A DNA stretch of 64,000 nucleotides from Symbiodinium sp. CCMP2592 (lineage: Eukaryota > Sar > Dinophyceae > Suessiales > Symbiodiniaceae): the NCBI GenBank assembly GCA_905221615.1, contig CAJNDT010003279.1, forward strand, positions 154,501 through 218,500. The letters are read 5' to 3'. This document shows positions 48,145 through 58,719 of this stretch, in pieces; position 1 is the first letter of the stretch; every line of letters starts with the position of its first letter. The notes under the pieces were generated by a model. The model was not told the origin of the DNA, searched no databases, and saw only the letters and a list, made by a program, of their open reading frames with translations. A program made the position numbers and the translations under genes.

Positions 48145-49216
48145 AACTTGAACTTGAACTTCTTGTCAACGTCAACCTGCTCCGTACCCGAAGGTTGGTA
48201 GTTTAGACGCGCTCAAGAAAGAGTACTGTAAAAGAAGCCCACAAGGTAGCCGAACCATGGTCCGCAGTGTGTAGAACAGATTGGATCTTCATGGTCAGAT
48301 CAAAGGAAGGGAAAAAGTCCCAAGACCGCAGTTCCCTCAACAGCGGCCTGAGGTGCCCGGCATAAATAGCGCATGGGGTGGGCAGTCCCATACACCCTGG
48401 CTCAAACTCAGTGGCCTGGCCCAGCCTTGGGGCTGGCGCCAGACGGCCGCGCCCGTGGTCTCCGTCTCTTCGGTGTGCTCGGCTGAGGTTGCGAAGGCGA
48501 GGCAATGGGGGCTAAGCGTGTAGCCCTCCCCGTCGGGGTCATAGCGCGTTCAGCGACTTCCCGGCGCTGGTGGTATTCAATCACGAAGTCCGTAGGCGCA
48601 GAAGAGGCCAGCGAAGGTCGTCGGTCGGGAACAACTCGCTCCTCTGGCAGGAAGTGCACGCCTTGAGCCGCAAGGGCCTCAGGAGTGCTCTGCGCGTCAC
48701 GAGCCTGCAAGTTGCCAGCCGAGAGCGGCGACTGCAGTTCGGTCTCAAGCTTCGGGTGAGGGTCCTCGGTGGTGTCAGGCATCTCCTCCATGGCAGCCCC
48801 CTCAACTGCCTCTTCAGAGCGGCCGTCTCCCCCGGCCGTGGGAGGAACAGGACTGGCAGCGGCCTGTGCACGGTCTCTGCGCCTCTGCCGCTTGTCGCGG
48901 CGCTTCTTGGCTCGAGCCTCCCGAAGTTGCTCAGCCAGGGCCTCGCAGTCGCCAGAAAGCCCAGCAGCTGCGGTGCCAGTGTGCTCCTCGACGGTCCTTG
49001 CCGGTGTGGCCTTGGCAGTCTGCTGCAGGATTGCAGTTGTGACTGCCGCGGCCACTGCCGCAACGGTCCGGCGCGGAGCTCCCGACTGGCATGCCGCCTT
49101 CACCGCCGCGGAGATCCACGCGGCATGAGGGGTCGACATTGCGCTCCTATGACAGAGGTACACCTAGGGTGCCAAGGCGGAGAGGCCTACCTCAACCTGC
49201 TGTCGCTCGAGCCCTT
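48145..49216 (-). mobile_element. Gag-only non-LTR retroelement, 1,072 bp, with 12-bp target-site duplication
   Basis: Flanked by perfect copies of GCTCCTACTTGC (minus strand) at 49228-49217 and 48144-48133. Its minus-strand 3' end is a short tandem tail of CAAGTT units (48145-48162), typical of non-LTR elements. It carries one ORF, a 77-bp leader and a 263-bp 3' UTR, and no reverse transcriptase. Removing it with one duplication restores the host exon. Confidence 0.8.
48408..49139 (-). CDS. Gag/ORF1-like protein of the short retroelement (243 aa)
   Basis: Start chosen at ATG 49139 (sequence CGCAATGTCG), which begins MSTPHAAWISAAVKAAC; an in-frame ATG eight codons upstream (49163) is possible. 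Residues ~1-45 form an Ala-rich helical stretch (APRRTVAAVAAAVTTAIL), ~70-95 a dense Lys/Arg block (AKKRRDKRQRRRDRAQ), and the C-terminus is again basic (PKRRRPRARPSG). Basic, Ala-rich proteins like this occur as ORF1 of dinoflagellate LINEs; that link is from memory of the family, not a search. It probably binds RNA. It lies wholly inside the inserted element. Confidence 0.55.
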   Translation of the reverse strand: MSTPHAAWISAAVKAACQSGAPRRTVAAVAAAVTTAILQQTAKATPARTVEEHTGTAAAGLSGDCEALAEQLREARAKKRRDKRQRRRDRAQAAASPVPPTAGGDGRSEEAVEGAAMEEMPDTTEDPHPKLETELQSPLSAGNLQARDAQSTPEALAAQGVHFLPEERVVPDRRPSLASSAPTDFVIEYHQRREVAERAMTPTGRATRLAPIASPSQPQPSTPKRRRPRARPSGASPKAGPGH

Positions 49217-50673
49217 GCAAGTAGGAGCCGTAATTGCACGGCTGTCCAGAGCTGTGCTGCAATGGGGGCACCAAAGCCACGAACAGATTGCAGGTCTCCA
49301 CATAGCACGGAATGGATGCTACAGCTGCATGGAATGAGCCCGCGTCTCTTGCCACATCCTGCGGAATTGAAAACCAGTCCATCCAAATATACGCATCTTT
49401 CAGTTGCGAGCGCTCGGTCGCCGTGAGCCTCCTCTGCCCGATAATGCACTGAGTGATGAGGTCCTCCGGATATGCACTCTAAGCCGCCGTCCATCACGAC
49501 TGTTCTCTGATGCTGCTACTTCAACTGCTGCTGCGGCTACGACGACGACTGTTGCCACGACCGCTACCACTGCTGCAACTACTGCTCTTGCCTGTTGCTG
49601 ACAGTATTCACGCGACAGCCACCACCACCGGCAAAAACCAAGAACATCCAACAACCCTACGACCAACTCATCGCAAAGGCAAACACAATCGAGATGCAGT
49701 TCTGTTACAGCACTTCTATCTACCCTCTTCTGGCCGATGGCTACAATGTCTTTACTGGACTAAGCCCTGGATTCTCCTCCTGCAGAGCCTGCCGGCCGTC
49801 GATGAGACGCTGCAGCAAGCTGCGAAGCACGCCGAGCTGAAGTCCTTGTTCGTCAGGATGAGAGCGGCCTCGCAACGTCTTATCACCATGAAGGCCGAGC
49901 ATACTACTGACTCCTCCAGCATCTCGGGTCTGCCTATCTCAATCCAAGCCAAAAACCTGACCTGCCAAAACATGCTACGACGCCGGAAACGCTGTTGAAC
50001 CACCCCACGACTGCCTAACCATTGGTGAGAAACGAAGATTGTGAAGAGGCGTGGTTCGTGCTGTCGTAGGAGCCCAGAGCTGCGCAGCTCCTCCCGGGTT
50101 CTGTCGAAACCATCTTCAAAACACTCAATAGGATGCCCGAAGTACTGTTGAATGCTGATTCACCGTGATTATGTCTGTTGAACAGGTTGTAAATGGTAAA
50201 CGATGATAGTTGGTGACCACACAAAATCGGGTTTTGCTGTCTCCTCGTGAGGCAAAGGAGCTCCTGACATCTTCAAGACATCGGAGACATGCACCAACCA
50301 CATCGGGCACTCCTTCCTGCAGGGGAGCTCAGGGCTCATCGCCGTCCGGCCTACGAGTTTGAACCATGACACGTGAAACCTCAAGCCGAAGTCAGTCCGG
50401 TCAATTCCCAACAAACCATGGACATGACAAACTATGATGCTTTCCAGCTGGAGGCCATCCTAAAACACGCCACCCTTTGCCAAGACTTCCGGTCGAAACG
50501 AGCCTGTGAAGAGAAACTGGCACAGCGGTGTGGCCCTTGCTTGTGCAGGTGCCCATGTCTCAAGTGAGCAGCCGACACGTGGTCACCGAACAGGGGATAG
50601 GAACAGCTTCTGCACTGATGACCGCTCGGCTTCCTTCAAAACTGGCATTGGCGGCAACATCTTGAAAGCCCGA

Positions 50674-51045
50674 TCATGGCTGCGGTTCACACGACACCCA
50701 GAATTCCAACATGACAGCGGCAACAGGCCGCGCAAGCAATCTTGCCAGACTAGAGAAGACCTCGTTCCATGCGCCAAAACCCCGGAACGCAGAGAACCAC
50801 TCAGGGTTCGCGCGAAAGTTCACGGCATGCTGCAAGTTTATTCGTAGCAGGTTTGTGCAACACTCTAAGTAGTATGTGTAATCGTACTCGAGATTATTGT
50901 TGTCGAAAAGCATGTGCGCAAGCTCATGATTCTCAGAGATGTCCCTTACTGTGCAAGCATGATCAGAACGAGTATCATGAACTGCGAAGCTGCAACACAT
51001 CATCTTCAGCATCATCTTCACCCCTTCGAAAATCTTCCAGGGCAT
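50674..51045 (-). CDS. Possible exon, unrecognised
   Basis: Minus-strand ORF with balanced, protein-like composition over about 80 residues (ENHELAHMLFDNNNLEYDYT, then YYLECCTNLLRINLQHAVNF and FSAFRGFGAWNEVFSSLARL). The upstream part looks like translated non-coding DNA. No splice partners were established. It could be an exon of a gene lying between the ankyrin gene and the fragment at 53 kb. Another stretch with similar quality lies near 51,600-51,770 (LEAFDGESWAEVHAQKLTDF). Confidence 0.25.
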   Translation of the reverse strand: MPWKIFEGVKMMLKMMCCSFAVHDTRSDHACTVRDISENHELAHMLFDNNNLEYDYTYYLECCTNLLRINLQHAVNFRANPEWFSAFRGFGAWNEVFSSLARLLARPVAAVMLEFWVSCEPQP

Positions 51046-52845
51046 TGTTCAACTTAGCTTTTGGGACAGCACCCATGGCCACAGACAAAGTCGCACCAGG
51101 AACTCTGCACCAGCCGTGGCGAGGAGGGATTTGGCTTGCTAAGACTTTGTTCTTCTTGTGTTTTTTATTGTTCATTCTTGGCCTTGTGGTGCAACTGCAA
51201 ATGCTGCGGAATCCTGGAGAATCGTGCCGCCGACTCGAAAAGCCCAGCTGACAGGTGATAAGTTGCTTATTCTTAAGCCATCAGTGCAACCGTTTTCTTT
51301 GCTCCAGATTGGGCCATGCTGGTATGATGGTATACACAGTTGAACAGCGGGTCACCCTGCCTTTGGCTGGGGCTCACACCGATACTTACTCAGACTTACT
51401 CCATTTAGCAGCTTCGCTGCTACGGAAGTCAAAGTTTAAGAGACAAGCTAAACAAGGTAAAGCAAGCCAGAACAAGTGTGAACATGAAACGGCCCACACC
51501 CATGGCGGCGGAAGTAGTCGCTCGGATGGTTTGTTTCGCGCAGGTTATTGGCAAAACACCGGTGTTCTCCTCAGCTCGGGTTCACAAGAAGTGCTGCGAT
51601 TGTCAGGACACTCTCGGTGGCGGGACATAGCAACAGCAAGGGCGCGATCTGTAAAAGCGAGACTATGCCTGTCACGGCACACTGCGGCGTGCAGGCATCT
51701 GGAAGTCCGTCAGCTTCTGCGCATGCACTTCTGCCCAGGACTCGCCGTCGAATGCTTCGAGGCTCCACCGGACAGGATCCTTTGTTAGATCGATCTCGGG
51801 AATAGTGGCAATACTGGTCAGGACCTGCCGATTGTCTCTTCCCCCCTACCCCGGTCGCCGAGGCGCTTTGCGAGTGCTAGCAGTGGAGGTGGTCAGCCGA
51901 AAGCCCACCGCGGCCACAGGAGACCTGCACAGAACATTGCGAGCTTGGAATCAAAATTCAAACGAATCCGCATTTGTCCAAAGTGGACAAGCCCTTGGTT
52001 GCAACATGACAGAGTACATGTTTCGGGAATCACAACACCAAGCTCGTCCGAAGACGCCCCAGCCGACTCCCTTAAATTCCAAAGCTCGAGACCGCAAACC
52101 TGCGCCCAGGGATGGAAAAGCGAAGACAAGCGGAACGAGGGCGTTGTTGGTCCAGCTGCTGGCGACATTCCCATCGAAGGCACGAGACGGCTCGGAGCCC
52201 GGCAGCTCCTTAAGTACTGTCTTTGTCAGCTTTCAGAGCTTGGAAATTGATGCGGGGTGCCTTGAAGTTCAAGACTTCAAGTGCAGAATGTCCAGGCTCC
52301 AGGATTCGGACTTCGAGGTTTCGGTATGCCAGGCAGGTGCGGTACACTCCGCTAGGGTTCCCTATGGTGACTTCCGGACCCCAAAGTCCTGAACCCTGTA
52401 GGCCGAACCGGCGAGCATTGATTCAGCTTGGAATCAGAGCCGTCTGTCTCTGCTTGTGGGTGCGCAGTGATCGGCTTGTCCTCCCCAAACAACGTCAACT
52501 CCGCCAGACTCACACCAGTGCTGGCAAGGCCTCCAAATGCAACCGCTTGTTAGGGCTCTCCAGGTGTTGAGAGAGTTGAGTGGTTCGACTCAACCAGGCC
52601 CGAACCATGGAATTGTCTTGCAACGGGGAAACCCTGCGGCCTCAAACCAAAGGTAGGTCTACTTCGTTCAACCGCTGTAGGGACCCACATTTCAGCAGAG
52701 GGTGGGAACTCAGCCTGAGCGAACTTTGGACACGACAAAGCGCCATCGCTGGAAGCAGCAGTCGGAGCTGCTACACGCTGCTGTTTCATTCGCAGATCCT
52801 GCAGTACATGATCGTAGTACGTGCCATGGCTTCCAAGCAAGGCAC

Positions 52846-53612
52846 CTAACTAAGGACATGAGTACATCCAAGACCAATCTGCACATTTTTGATCATGAGC
52901 ATGTACCGGTGCACAACTCCTGCATAAGGCGAACCCTCAAACGTGGCGGCTGCGGTGGAGCTGACACTCCCTGGTGGAGCTGTGGAAGTCGCAGCTCCGG
53001 ATGTTGAAGAAGTCGAAGAAGCTGATGCTGAGGAAGCCAATGGCAAGCTGAGCTTGCCGGATGCGGAAGGCTTTACGGACGGCGCAATGCGTCCGAGGGA
53101 GAGCCTGGATCTCAACAGCTTTCCTTCCAAGGCGAACTTTGGGATCGGAAGCACGCCGACGATGGCGGAGTTGATGCTGTCAAGGACAGAGAGTCCTCTC
53201 GCAATAGCAGTTAGGCGACGCCTCTCTCGATCTTCCCATACATTGATCTCCGACATCAAGCGTCTGTGAGATGGTCGAGAATGCATCGGCTTCATCACGC
53301 CTTGGCAGTTTCCATCTGAGCATGAGCCTACGCACAGAAGGGGCAAAAGATCTGCCAAGAAGCCCGCGAGCTTCTCTAGGTGTCCCCGGTGAGTGGCCAG
53401 ATGCATCTCGATGCCTTCAGCAAACTCCCCGAAGTCCTCGACTCACGGAGCACTGCGTCAACGCAAAAATTGCAGAAAATTGCAAACACAACCACAGTCG
53501 ATGTCCTCTAGGGATTGGTTTACTCCGAGCTCCGTGTCGAGAATGGTCGTGCCGAGCCGCCGGCGCCGACGATCCAGCACAGCCTCTGGCAGCCACGCAC
53601 CCTCAACAAGTT
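52846..53612 (-). CDS. Unrecognised multi-exon gene, fragment (three exons)
   Basis: Three minus-strand stretches read like coding exons with plausible splice sites. About 53612-53523: GAWLPEAVLDRRRRRLGTTI and ILDTELG, with a GT donor after it. About 53436-53350: DFGEFAEGIEMHLATHRGHL, preceded by GAG/G. 53263 down to at most 52846: MSEINVWEDRERRRLTAIAR and ILDSINSAI-like residues, then a Ser/Ala-rich tail, preceded by CACAG. Ankyrin-like flavour (MHLATHRGHLEKL) is present but too short to call. The region is next to the TIR/ankyrin gene and might belong to a related gene. Function unknown; the tail may be non-coding. Confidence 0.35.
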
Positions 53613-53768
53613 TAGTGTTGCGCTGTTAAGTTCTAAGTTCTTCATGCCATGTGCAAAAACTATCCAAAACTATCCAAGAGAGCGCCTAAGCTGTAAAAGA
53701 CAGTCAGAGCATCCCGATCTTTACAAGAGCAGCCGACAGGTGGCAGAGACTTCTTCCGCAAACCCCTC

Positions 53769-53880
53769 ACTTGGAGGTTCGTGGGTAGCTGTAAGCGGGG
53801 TTATAAGTCCCCTAATATGGGTTGAACTTATGGTTACCCTACTTGCAACCCCACTTAGAACTACCCATGAACCTCTAAGT
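53769..53880. mobile_element. Foldback element copy 11, diverged subfamily
   Basis: CACTTGGAGGTTCGTGGGTA at one end and TACCCATGAACCTCTAAGT at the other, with a GGTTATAAG-type interior. Same plan, different sequence; the only copy right of 37 kb. Confidence 0.7.
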
Positions 53881-53899
53881 CTCCCAGCCCGGGAAACCG

Positions 53900-55190
53900 C
53901 GCCTGGGCCAGCCTCACCAGCCAAGTGTAGGGGCTCCATATGTCCCAGTCGAGGATGCTCATGAGGTTCATCCTTGCAAATCGTCATGGGGAATCGTAAG
54001 GCACGTAAGGAATTGAACATGAAACTCTTTTTGATGCTCAGGCTTTGAAGGCTCCAAGCGCCAGAAAACACTCCTTACCGTAATAGAGAAACCATATTAT
54101 TTACTGCAGAAACCCTTTCATTTGCTATAGAGGCCATATTGATTACTGTAAAAGCCTTATGAATTACTGTAGATCCCGGGCAAAGAACACAGGCTCGGGC
54201 GTTCGTAGCATCTGACTGCTGGGCCGAGACCATGGGAGAGCAGGAGGGACAATTTAGTTGCGGGCGAGCGTTTTACAGGACTCCCTTATGCAGTATTGCA
54301 AAGATGTGCCCGCGTACGGGTCCAAAACCGGCGAAAAAATCACAAAGCAAAGGCAAAAGACACGGCCACATGAGCAATCGGACCTCTCCTGGCTCTTGCC
54401 CCGCCTCGACTCCACTACAAGTACCTTTCCAGCAATCAAGGAACCATGTTTAAGTCAACCGAAGTTCAGCTGGCGCAGACAAAAAGCCATACGTAGTCAG
54501 ACCTTGTCCAACCGAGATTCATCTACGCCATGCCGAGGAGGCCAAAACCAAGGACCTGATTCTGATCCTACGCTTTGTCAAAGCTGGTCATGTGGGTCAA
54601 GCTGAGGAGCCCCTGTGCTTGGAGCACAGAGGTGGTGATGTCTGGAAATCGGTTGCGAACATTAGCGGTCGCGCAGTTCAACCAGGAAACACACTGCAGG
54701 GTGTGTGCGCTCTCGCTCTTGCAAGCATATGCTTCTGGAGATGTAGCGGTTCCCTTGGCCGCCTCAGCTGTCCACTGTAAAAAGCCTTCTTTGGGCTTCT
54801 GGCAGCAGAGCTTGCCACGTAGGTCTTTACACTGTCTTTACACAGGCCTCTCCAAAGCCTGAGACTGGAGCAGCCGAGCGCTGGAGCATGGAAAGGCGGT
54901 CTCTGTCACGTTGCTGGAAATTCGACAAGTGTGATGGCAGGCAAGATATCTGTCTCTTCCAAGTACAGGAAGCTAACGACACGCCTTTTTCTGATGTGCG
55001 ATTCCTTGCACAATGCTTTCAGCTGCGCAGCGGACACCTCTATACAGCCCCGGGGAAAACCCATGTGGGGAAAAACGGCGACGTGAGCTTGCACTGCTGT
55101 CTACTAAAAGGGATAGCTCGGATGTCTGAATGTCTGTAGTCTCGACAGTTGACATGATCACAGCTGTCAAGTCAACAACCTTCCACCGCC
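53900..55190. other. Mostly unassigned region
   Basis: Contains short repeats of the TTACTGTA type (54075-54170). Minus-strand stretches near 54600-54720 and 54906-55094 (SAAQLKALCKESHIRKRRVV) could be exons but have no context. Confidence 0.4.
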
Positions 55191-56702
55191 TCAAGAAGCG
55201 TGGCCGAACTGGGTGGCCGAAGCATTGAACATCAATCTGCCCACCTCCCTGTTGATGTCATCTTCCTTTCCCTTGATCCATCTATCGATAGCCCTCGCAT
55301 CAGCATCTTCTTCGCAACTTGCTTTGCGGACGTCGATGAAGTGCCCGTGCATGGCATGTTTGAGCGCAGTGGTACGCTCGGTGGGCGGTGGACACACAAA
55401 GAGGAAGACAATAGCAAAGACAATGGCCCCAAAAAGGACAAGAATACAGCGAATGGGAAAGAATACGCCACACAGAAACGAAATAAACCATGTCAAGAAA
55501 AGGATACACATGATGTAACAGAAGTATTCGGCTGCCTTTCCGCACCAAAAGCGAGTGTCAGGACAGCAATCTGCAAACAAAGCATCACAACGCCTTGAGT
55601 GGCGGTCCCACGAAAACGGGTGAACGACGATCCCTTGGGGGGTGGTCCTTGGCGTCGTCGGCCTGTTCATCGCTTGCTGCTGACTCTCGATGTCGTCTAT
55701 GGCCGCCGAGGCATCGGCTCTGTTGCTCGCCAAGTCGAGCGGATTTCCGCTGAAGACGATCTCGATGTTGTTCTCCATAGCCACATGTAGTTCGAAAACG
55801 CACCACTTCCTTTCATGAACTACGGTATTCTGAGTGGATACCAGAATCAAGTAGCCAGTTGGTGGCAAGTTCCGCAGAGCAACATAGAAAGGCGAAGTGC
55901 TGATTTCCGCCAGCATGTCTCGGATGTTGAGGTTCTGAGGATTCGACAAGAAACAGATGTAGATTGCACCCGTGCCATCCCATTTGGCTCTCAAAGACCG
56001 GTCAAACTCAAAAATGCCTTCCTTCCAAGCGTGGGAGACAAAACGAGTGACCTGGGCCCCTGCCAAGGATCGCATCAAGGCCCAGCTAACACCGGGGCAA
56101 ATCAATGAGGCGTTCCCGGTTTCTGGTTTGATGACCTGGTCATTGATCTGGTACATGTTGGGGCCGATCAAGTCATTGTTGAATTTACAAGGATCATAGG
56201 CATGTTCACCTGTGCCTGTGTTCTGAATCTCTCCATTGCGCCAGTTCTCCGAGACGATGCCCACAAAATGTTTCCAGCCATCGATGGTGATCCCCCAGCG
56301 ATCGGCTGGAATGACTTGCCGGAGATAGTTCGCTCCCGCATATAGGAAGTAAGGGCGGTCCTGCACGCGCTGCAACTGTTTCGCTGCTACGATTTGAGCT
56401 GCAGCATAGCGGACCTCTTCCTGAAGAATGGCCTTGAGTCGCCGCAGTTCTTCACGGACTTCTCTGTCCACATCACCAGAACTTACGCAACAGCTCATCA
56501 CGTCGTCAACATGGATAGTCTCCTCATGCGTGCCCGCAAAGCGCACCACTACTCTATCTCCCTGATCTTCATCGGTACGCAGAAGCTCCTGGGGAACTGT
56601 CACTCCCCAACTTCTTGGCCCCGTCGGAGTCCTCACAAAGCTGTACGGTGGGATCCCACAAGCTAGTGGGTGTGGAACTGGCAGGGAAGGAGCCGACATC
56701 AA
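55191..56702 (-). CDS. TIR-like domain protein with C-terminal membrane segments (503 aa), intronless
   Basis: Single uninterrupted ORF. Residues ~1-200: a Pro-rich start, then a helical region (VREELRRLKAILQEEVRYAA). Residues ~225-330 carry a TIR-like or related fold: RFVSHAWKEG, AIYICFLSNPQN, GYLILVSTQNT and ERKWCVFELHVAME, the WCxFEL motif typical of these domains. Residues ~400-450 are strongly hydrophobic and give two likely transmembrane helices (YIMCILFLTWFISFLCGVFF and an adjacent ILVLFGAIVFAIVFLFV segment). A charged cytosolic tail (IKGKEDDINREVG) ends the protein. Met 56702 is the first Met of the ORF. TIR-like domains act in signalling or as NAD+ hydrolases; I cannot identify a catalytic Glu with certainty. 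Lack of introns differs from the other host genes here and may mean an mRNA-derived copy. Confidence 0.6.
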   Translation of the reverse strand: MMSAPSLPVPHPLACGIPPYSFVRTPTGPRSWGVTVPQELLRTDEDQGDRVVVRFAGTHEETIHVDDVMSCCVSSGDVDREVREELRRLKAILQEEVRYAAAQIVAAKQLQRVQDRPYFLYAGANYLRQVIPADRWGITIDGWKHFVGIVSENWRNGEIQNTGTGEHAYDPCKFNNDLIGPNMYQINDQVIKPETGNASLICPGVSWALMRSLAGAQVTRFVSHAWKEGIFEFDRSLRAKWDGTGAIYICFLSNPQNLNIRDMLAEISTSPFYVALRNLPPTGYLILVSTQNTVVHERKWCVFELHVAMENNIEIVFSGNPLDLASNRADASAAIDDIESQQQAMNRPTTPRTTPQGIVVHPFSWDRHSRRCDALFADCCPDTRFWCGKAAEYFCYIMCILFLTWFISFLCGVFFPIRCILVLFGAIVFAIVFLFVCPPPTERTTALKHAMHGHFIDVRKASCEEDADARAIDRWIKGKEDDINREVGRLMFNASATQFGHAS

Positions 56703-56709
56703 GACTCAA

Positions 56710-58590
56710 GCTGGAGTCATCAAGCTTTCTTCGAGCAAAAAGATCTCCCTGATCAACTTCTCTGTGTCCATGCTCGCCGGGTTCTTTGGCGTCATACGTT
56801 TCATCCGGAGCAAGGCCAAGGAGAGACATACAACAAACTCGCAAATAGCAATCACTAGTAGCGATTTGTACCAACAGCAAAAACACGAATCACAGCACTC
56901 TTTACTGTAAGAAAGTCAGCTCCCACTCAAAAACACCCAATACTGAGGACAGCACAAAGCATACTAGGCTCGAAAGCGTGAGCATCTCCACCGGACGCAG
57001 GCGCGACCTTGGGCTGCCAAGTCACAGGACTCTTAGTCGGATTCAGGGACTTGTAGAAAGCGGGATGTCGGTACTGTGAGGCAGAATCCTCAACCTCACT
57101 CGAGGCCGCTTAGCACACATGTTCCTTGCGGTTTTGAAGGATGTGGCAGTGCAATTACAGTAGAGACCTCAATGAAGAATATTTTTTCCTCGTGCCAAGC
57201 AGCTCCACTGCCGTTAGGTATCGTCGGCGACGTTCTTCGTCCGTGATCCAGGCGAAGTTGCCACTGATGATCTGGACGCACATGGTCGCGGCAACACCGT
57301 GTCTGGCTCGACGCGGACTCTTCGAGCTTGTGGGTTTAGGGTTTAAGGTTTATAAGGCTTCGGCTTTAAAACTTGGGGTGTACAGGTGCTCAGAGTTAGG
57401 GCTTGGGCTTAGGGGTTCTGAAGTGAAATGTTGGAAAAGCGCAAGGAGTACGGTGACATGACAGCTTCTGGAAAGGAGGCCCGGTGGTCTTTGCAGATGC
57501 TGCAGAAGTGGCGGCAGGGACCGACTCTCTCTCTCTCTCTCTTTTTCTTGCGCGCAAGGGACCGACTCCGAAACCACAATCCAAGGGAAGTTTTCAGATG
57601 CAATGGGGTCTAGAATTTTGGATTTTCGAAGATCTGGGATTTACGGTGCTGGGCCCGACTCTACTCTAATTCCCAGCTGCTAGACGAACCTGTTCGAACC
57701 ATTGTAGTTAATTGATGCAGCTGTTCAGGACCGTTTCGTGCGAATCTCCTTGCTCATTGCACCGCCGGTCAGATCAAGAATTGAGTGGGCTTTTTGCTCG
57801 TAGCTGTTTCCCTATGCGCAGTGCTTTCGTGATGTGTATCACACCTTTTGACACAGATGTCCGTGGGCCTCTGCTCGGTCCTGAGACGACCGAGATGACC
57901 TGACCTTGAACAATAAGGTTTGGCCACCTCTGCTTCCTGCGACGATTTCAGCGGGGCGTGCATGGACATGACGTGCCGTTTAACCACTCGGAGGTTACGC
58001 ACAACAAACCTTGCCACCCTCGACTCAAAAACTCCTTAAGACTATATCTAAGCTTTGCAGCCTTCGAGCCCAACAATATGGTCAGAAAACACACGGGTCA
58101 GTTGCTTCAGTTGTCTCTTGCAACACATAAATCGCGGTGACATCTGGTCCCGGCTGTTCAAATCACACAGAGCCTGGGTTTACATCGCCACACAGAGCCT
58201 GGGTTTACATCGCATTGTCGGAAAAGGGCAACTTCACAGCAAGCAAGCAGCATTGGGTCTGGCTGCTGGCCTCCTTTCCGTGTGGAGGTTCCACGATACA
58301 TCATTAGCTACTGGGAAGAACCGGTGGCTTGTAAATGGTTAACATACTTTACGAGGTTAGCTATCTGTTTACAAACAAATGTAAAGGGTTAAGTTGGTTT
58401 AGCTATAGGGGTTAGCATAGCTTAGAAAAGGGGGTTAGTCTAAGTAACATAAGGGGTCCCTTATACGTCTAAAACCTTCCAAACCCTGAACATAAAAGCC
58501 TCAAGCCCTAAACCCAAACCCTGCAAAACACAAGTCTTTTTTTGCATGCCGGTCGTTCACGGTCTTCCGGCTATAGAGAACCTCACCCTC
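56710..58590. other. Mostly non-coding region
   Basis: One weak exon candidate at 57.2-57.3 kb, a short telomere-like run near 57330 and 58500, a TCTC run near 57525, and a short direct duplication (CACAGAGCCTGGGTTTACAT) at about 58166-58213. Confidence 0.5.
57190..57320 (-). CDS. Possible exon, unrecognised (weak ABC-transporter flavour)
   Basis: Minus strand reads MCVQIISGNFAWITDEERRR followed by YLTAVELLGTR. The G-N-F-A-W motif recalls the start of nucleotide-binding domains in ABCC-type transporters, but no Walker A is nearby. I would not name it on this evidence. Confidence 0.2.
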
Positions 58591-58593
58591 GTT

Positions 58594-58704
58594 TAAGGCC
58601 GTAGCCTGAGAACTTCTGCATTTCAGCAGATATATAATATACTGGGAGGCCGTAGCCTTCTGCATCCCATTCTGCATTTCTGCAGCAAAAGAGGCCGTAG
58701 CCTG
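58594..58704. repeat. Direct repeats of GGCCGTAGCCT
   Basis: Three copies of GGCCGTAGCCT occur within about 105 bp, interleaved with CTTCTGCAT and TTCTGCATTTC repeats. They lie just downstream of the zinc-ribbon ORF and may mark the left part of the same mobile cassette. Confidence 0.6.
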
Positions 58705-58719
58705 GAAGAAAGCTTGCTT

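Larger units (their letters stand above)
45631..50303 (-). pseudogene. TIR-like ('SIPQ/RGWC') plus ankyrin-repeat gene, interrupted by a retroelement
   Basis: Exons (minus): ~50303-50242 (VSDVLKMSGAPLPHEE), ~49872-49797 (SHPDEQGLQLGVLRSLL), 49433-47414 minus the insertion 49216-48145, 46762-46658, 46453-46382, 46298-45930 and probably 45819-45631 (stop). The N-terminal module has WMDWFSIPQ, VASIPCYVE and SYLRRGWCLAE, a pattern I recognise from a large dinoflagellate family related to TIR-like domains. Ankyrin units follow: GYTPVHLAVLVG...LLRLRADPNTK, GAPVLGTCRTVGAVELLLRYRADVN, TPLTRACAG and TPLGYAAIAGNPQLVSCLLSARADPN. Without the insert and one 12-bp duplication the third exon is 936 nt, a multiple of three, and the protein pattern reads across the join. 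Donors include GA, GC and GT. A short exon is probably missing between the first two. The insertion should disable this copy unless it is spliced out. Confidence 0.6.

Noticed and set aside
48570-49337. 255-codon plus-strand ORF
   Set aside because: Antisense to the gag-like ORF and crosses the element's boundary; composition is not protein-like.
58594-58704. Spliced-leader gene or relics from CCGTAGCC
   Set aside because: Only the first 8 bases match the leader; the following ATTTTGGCTC is absent.
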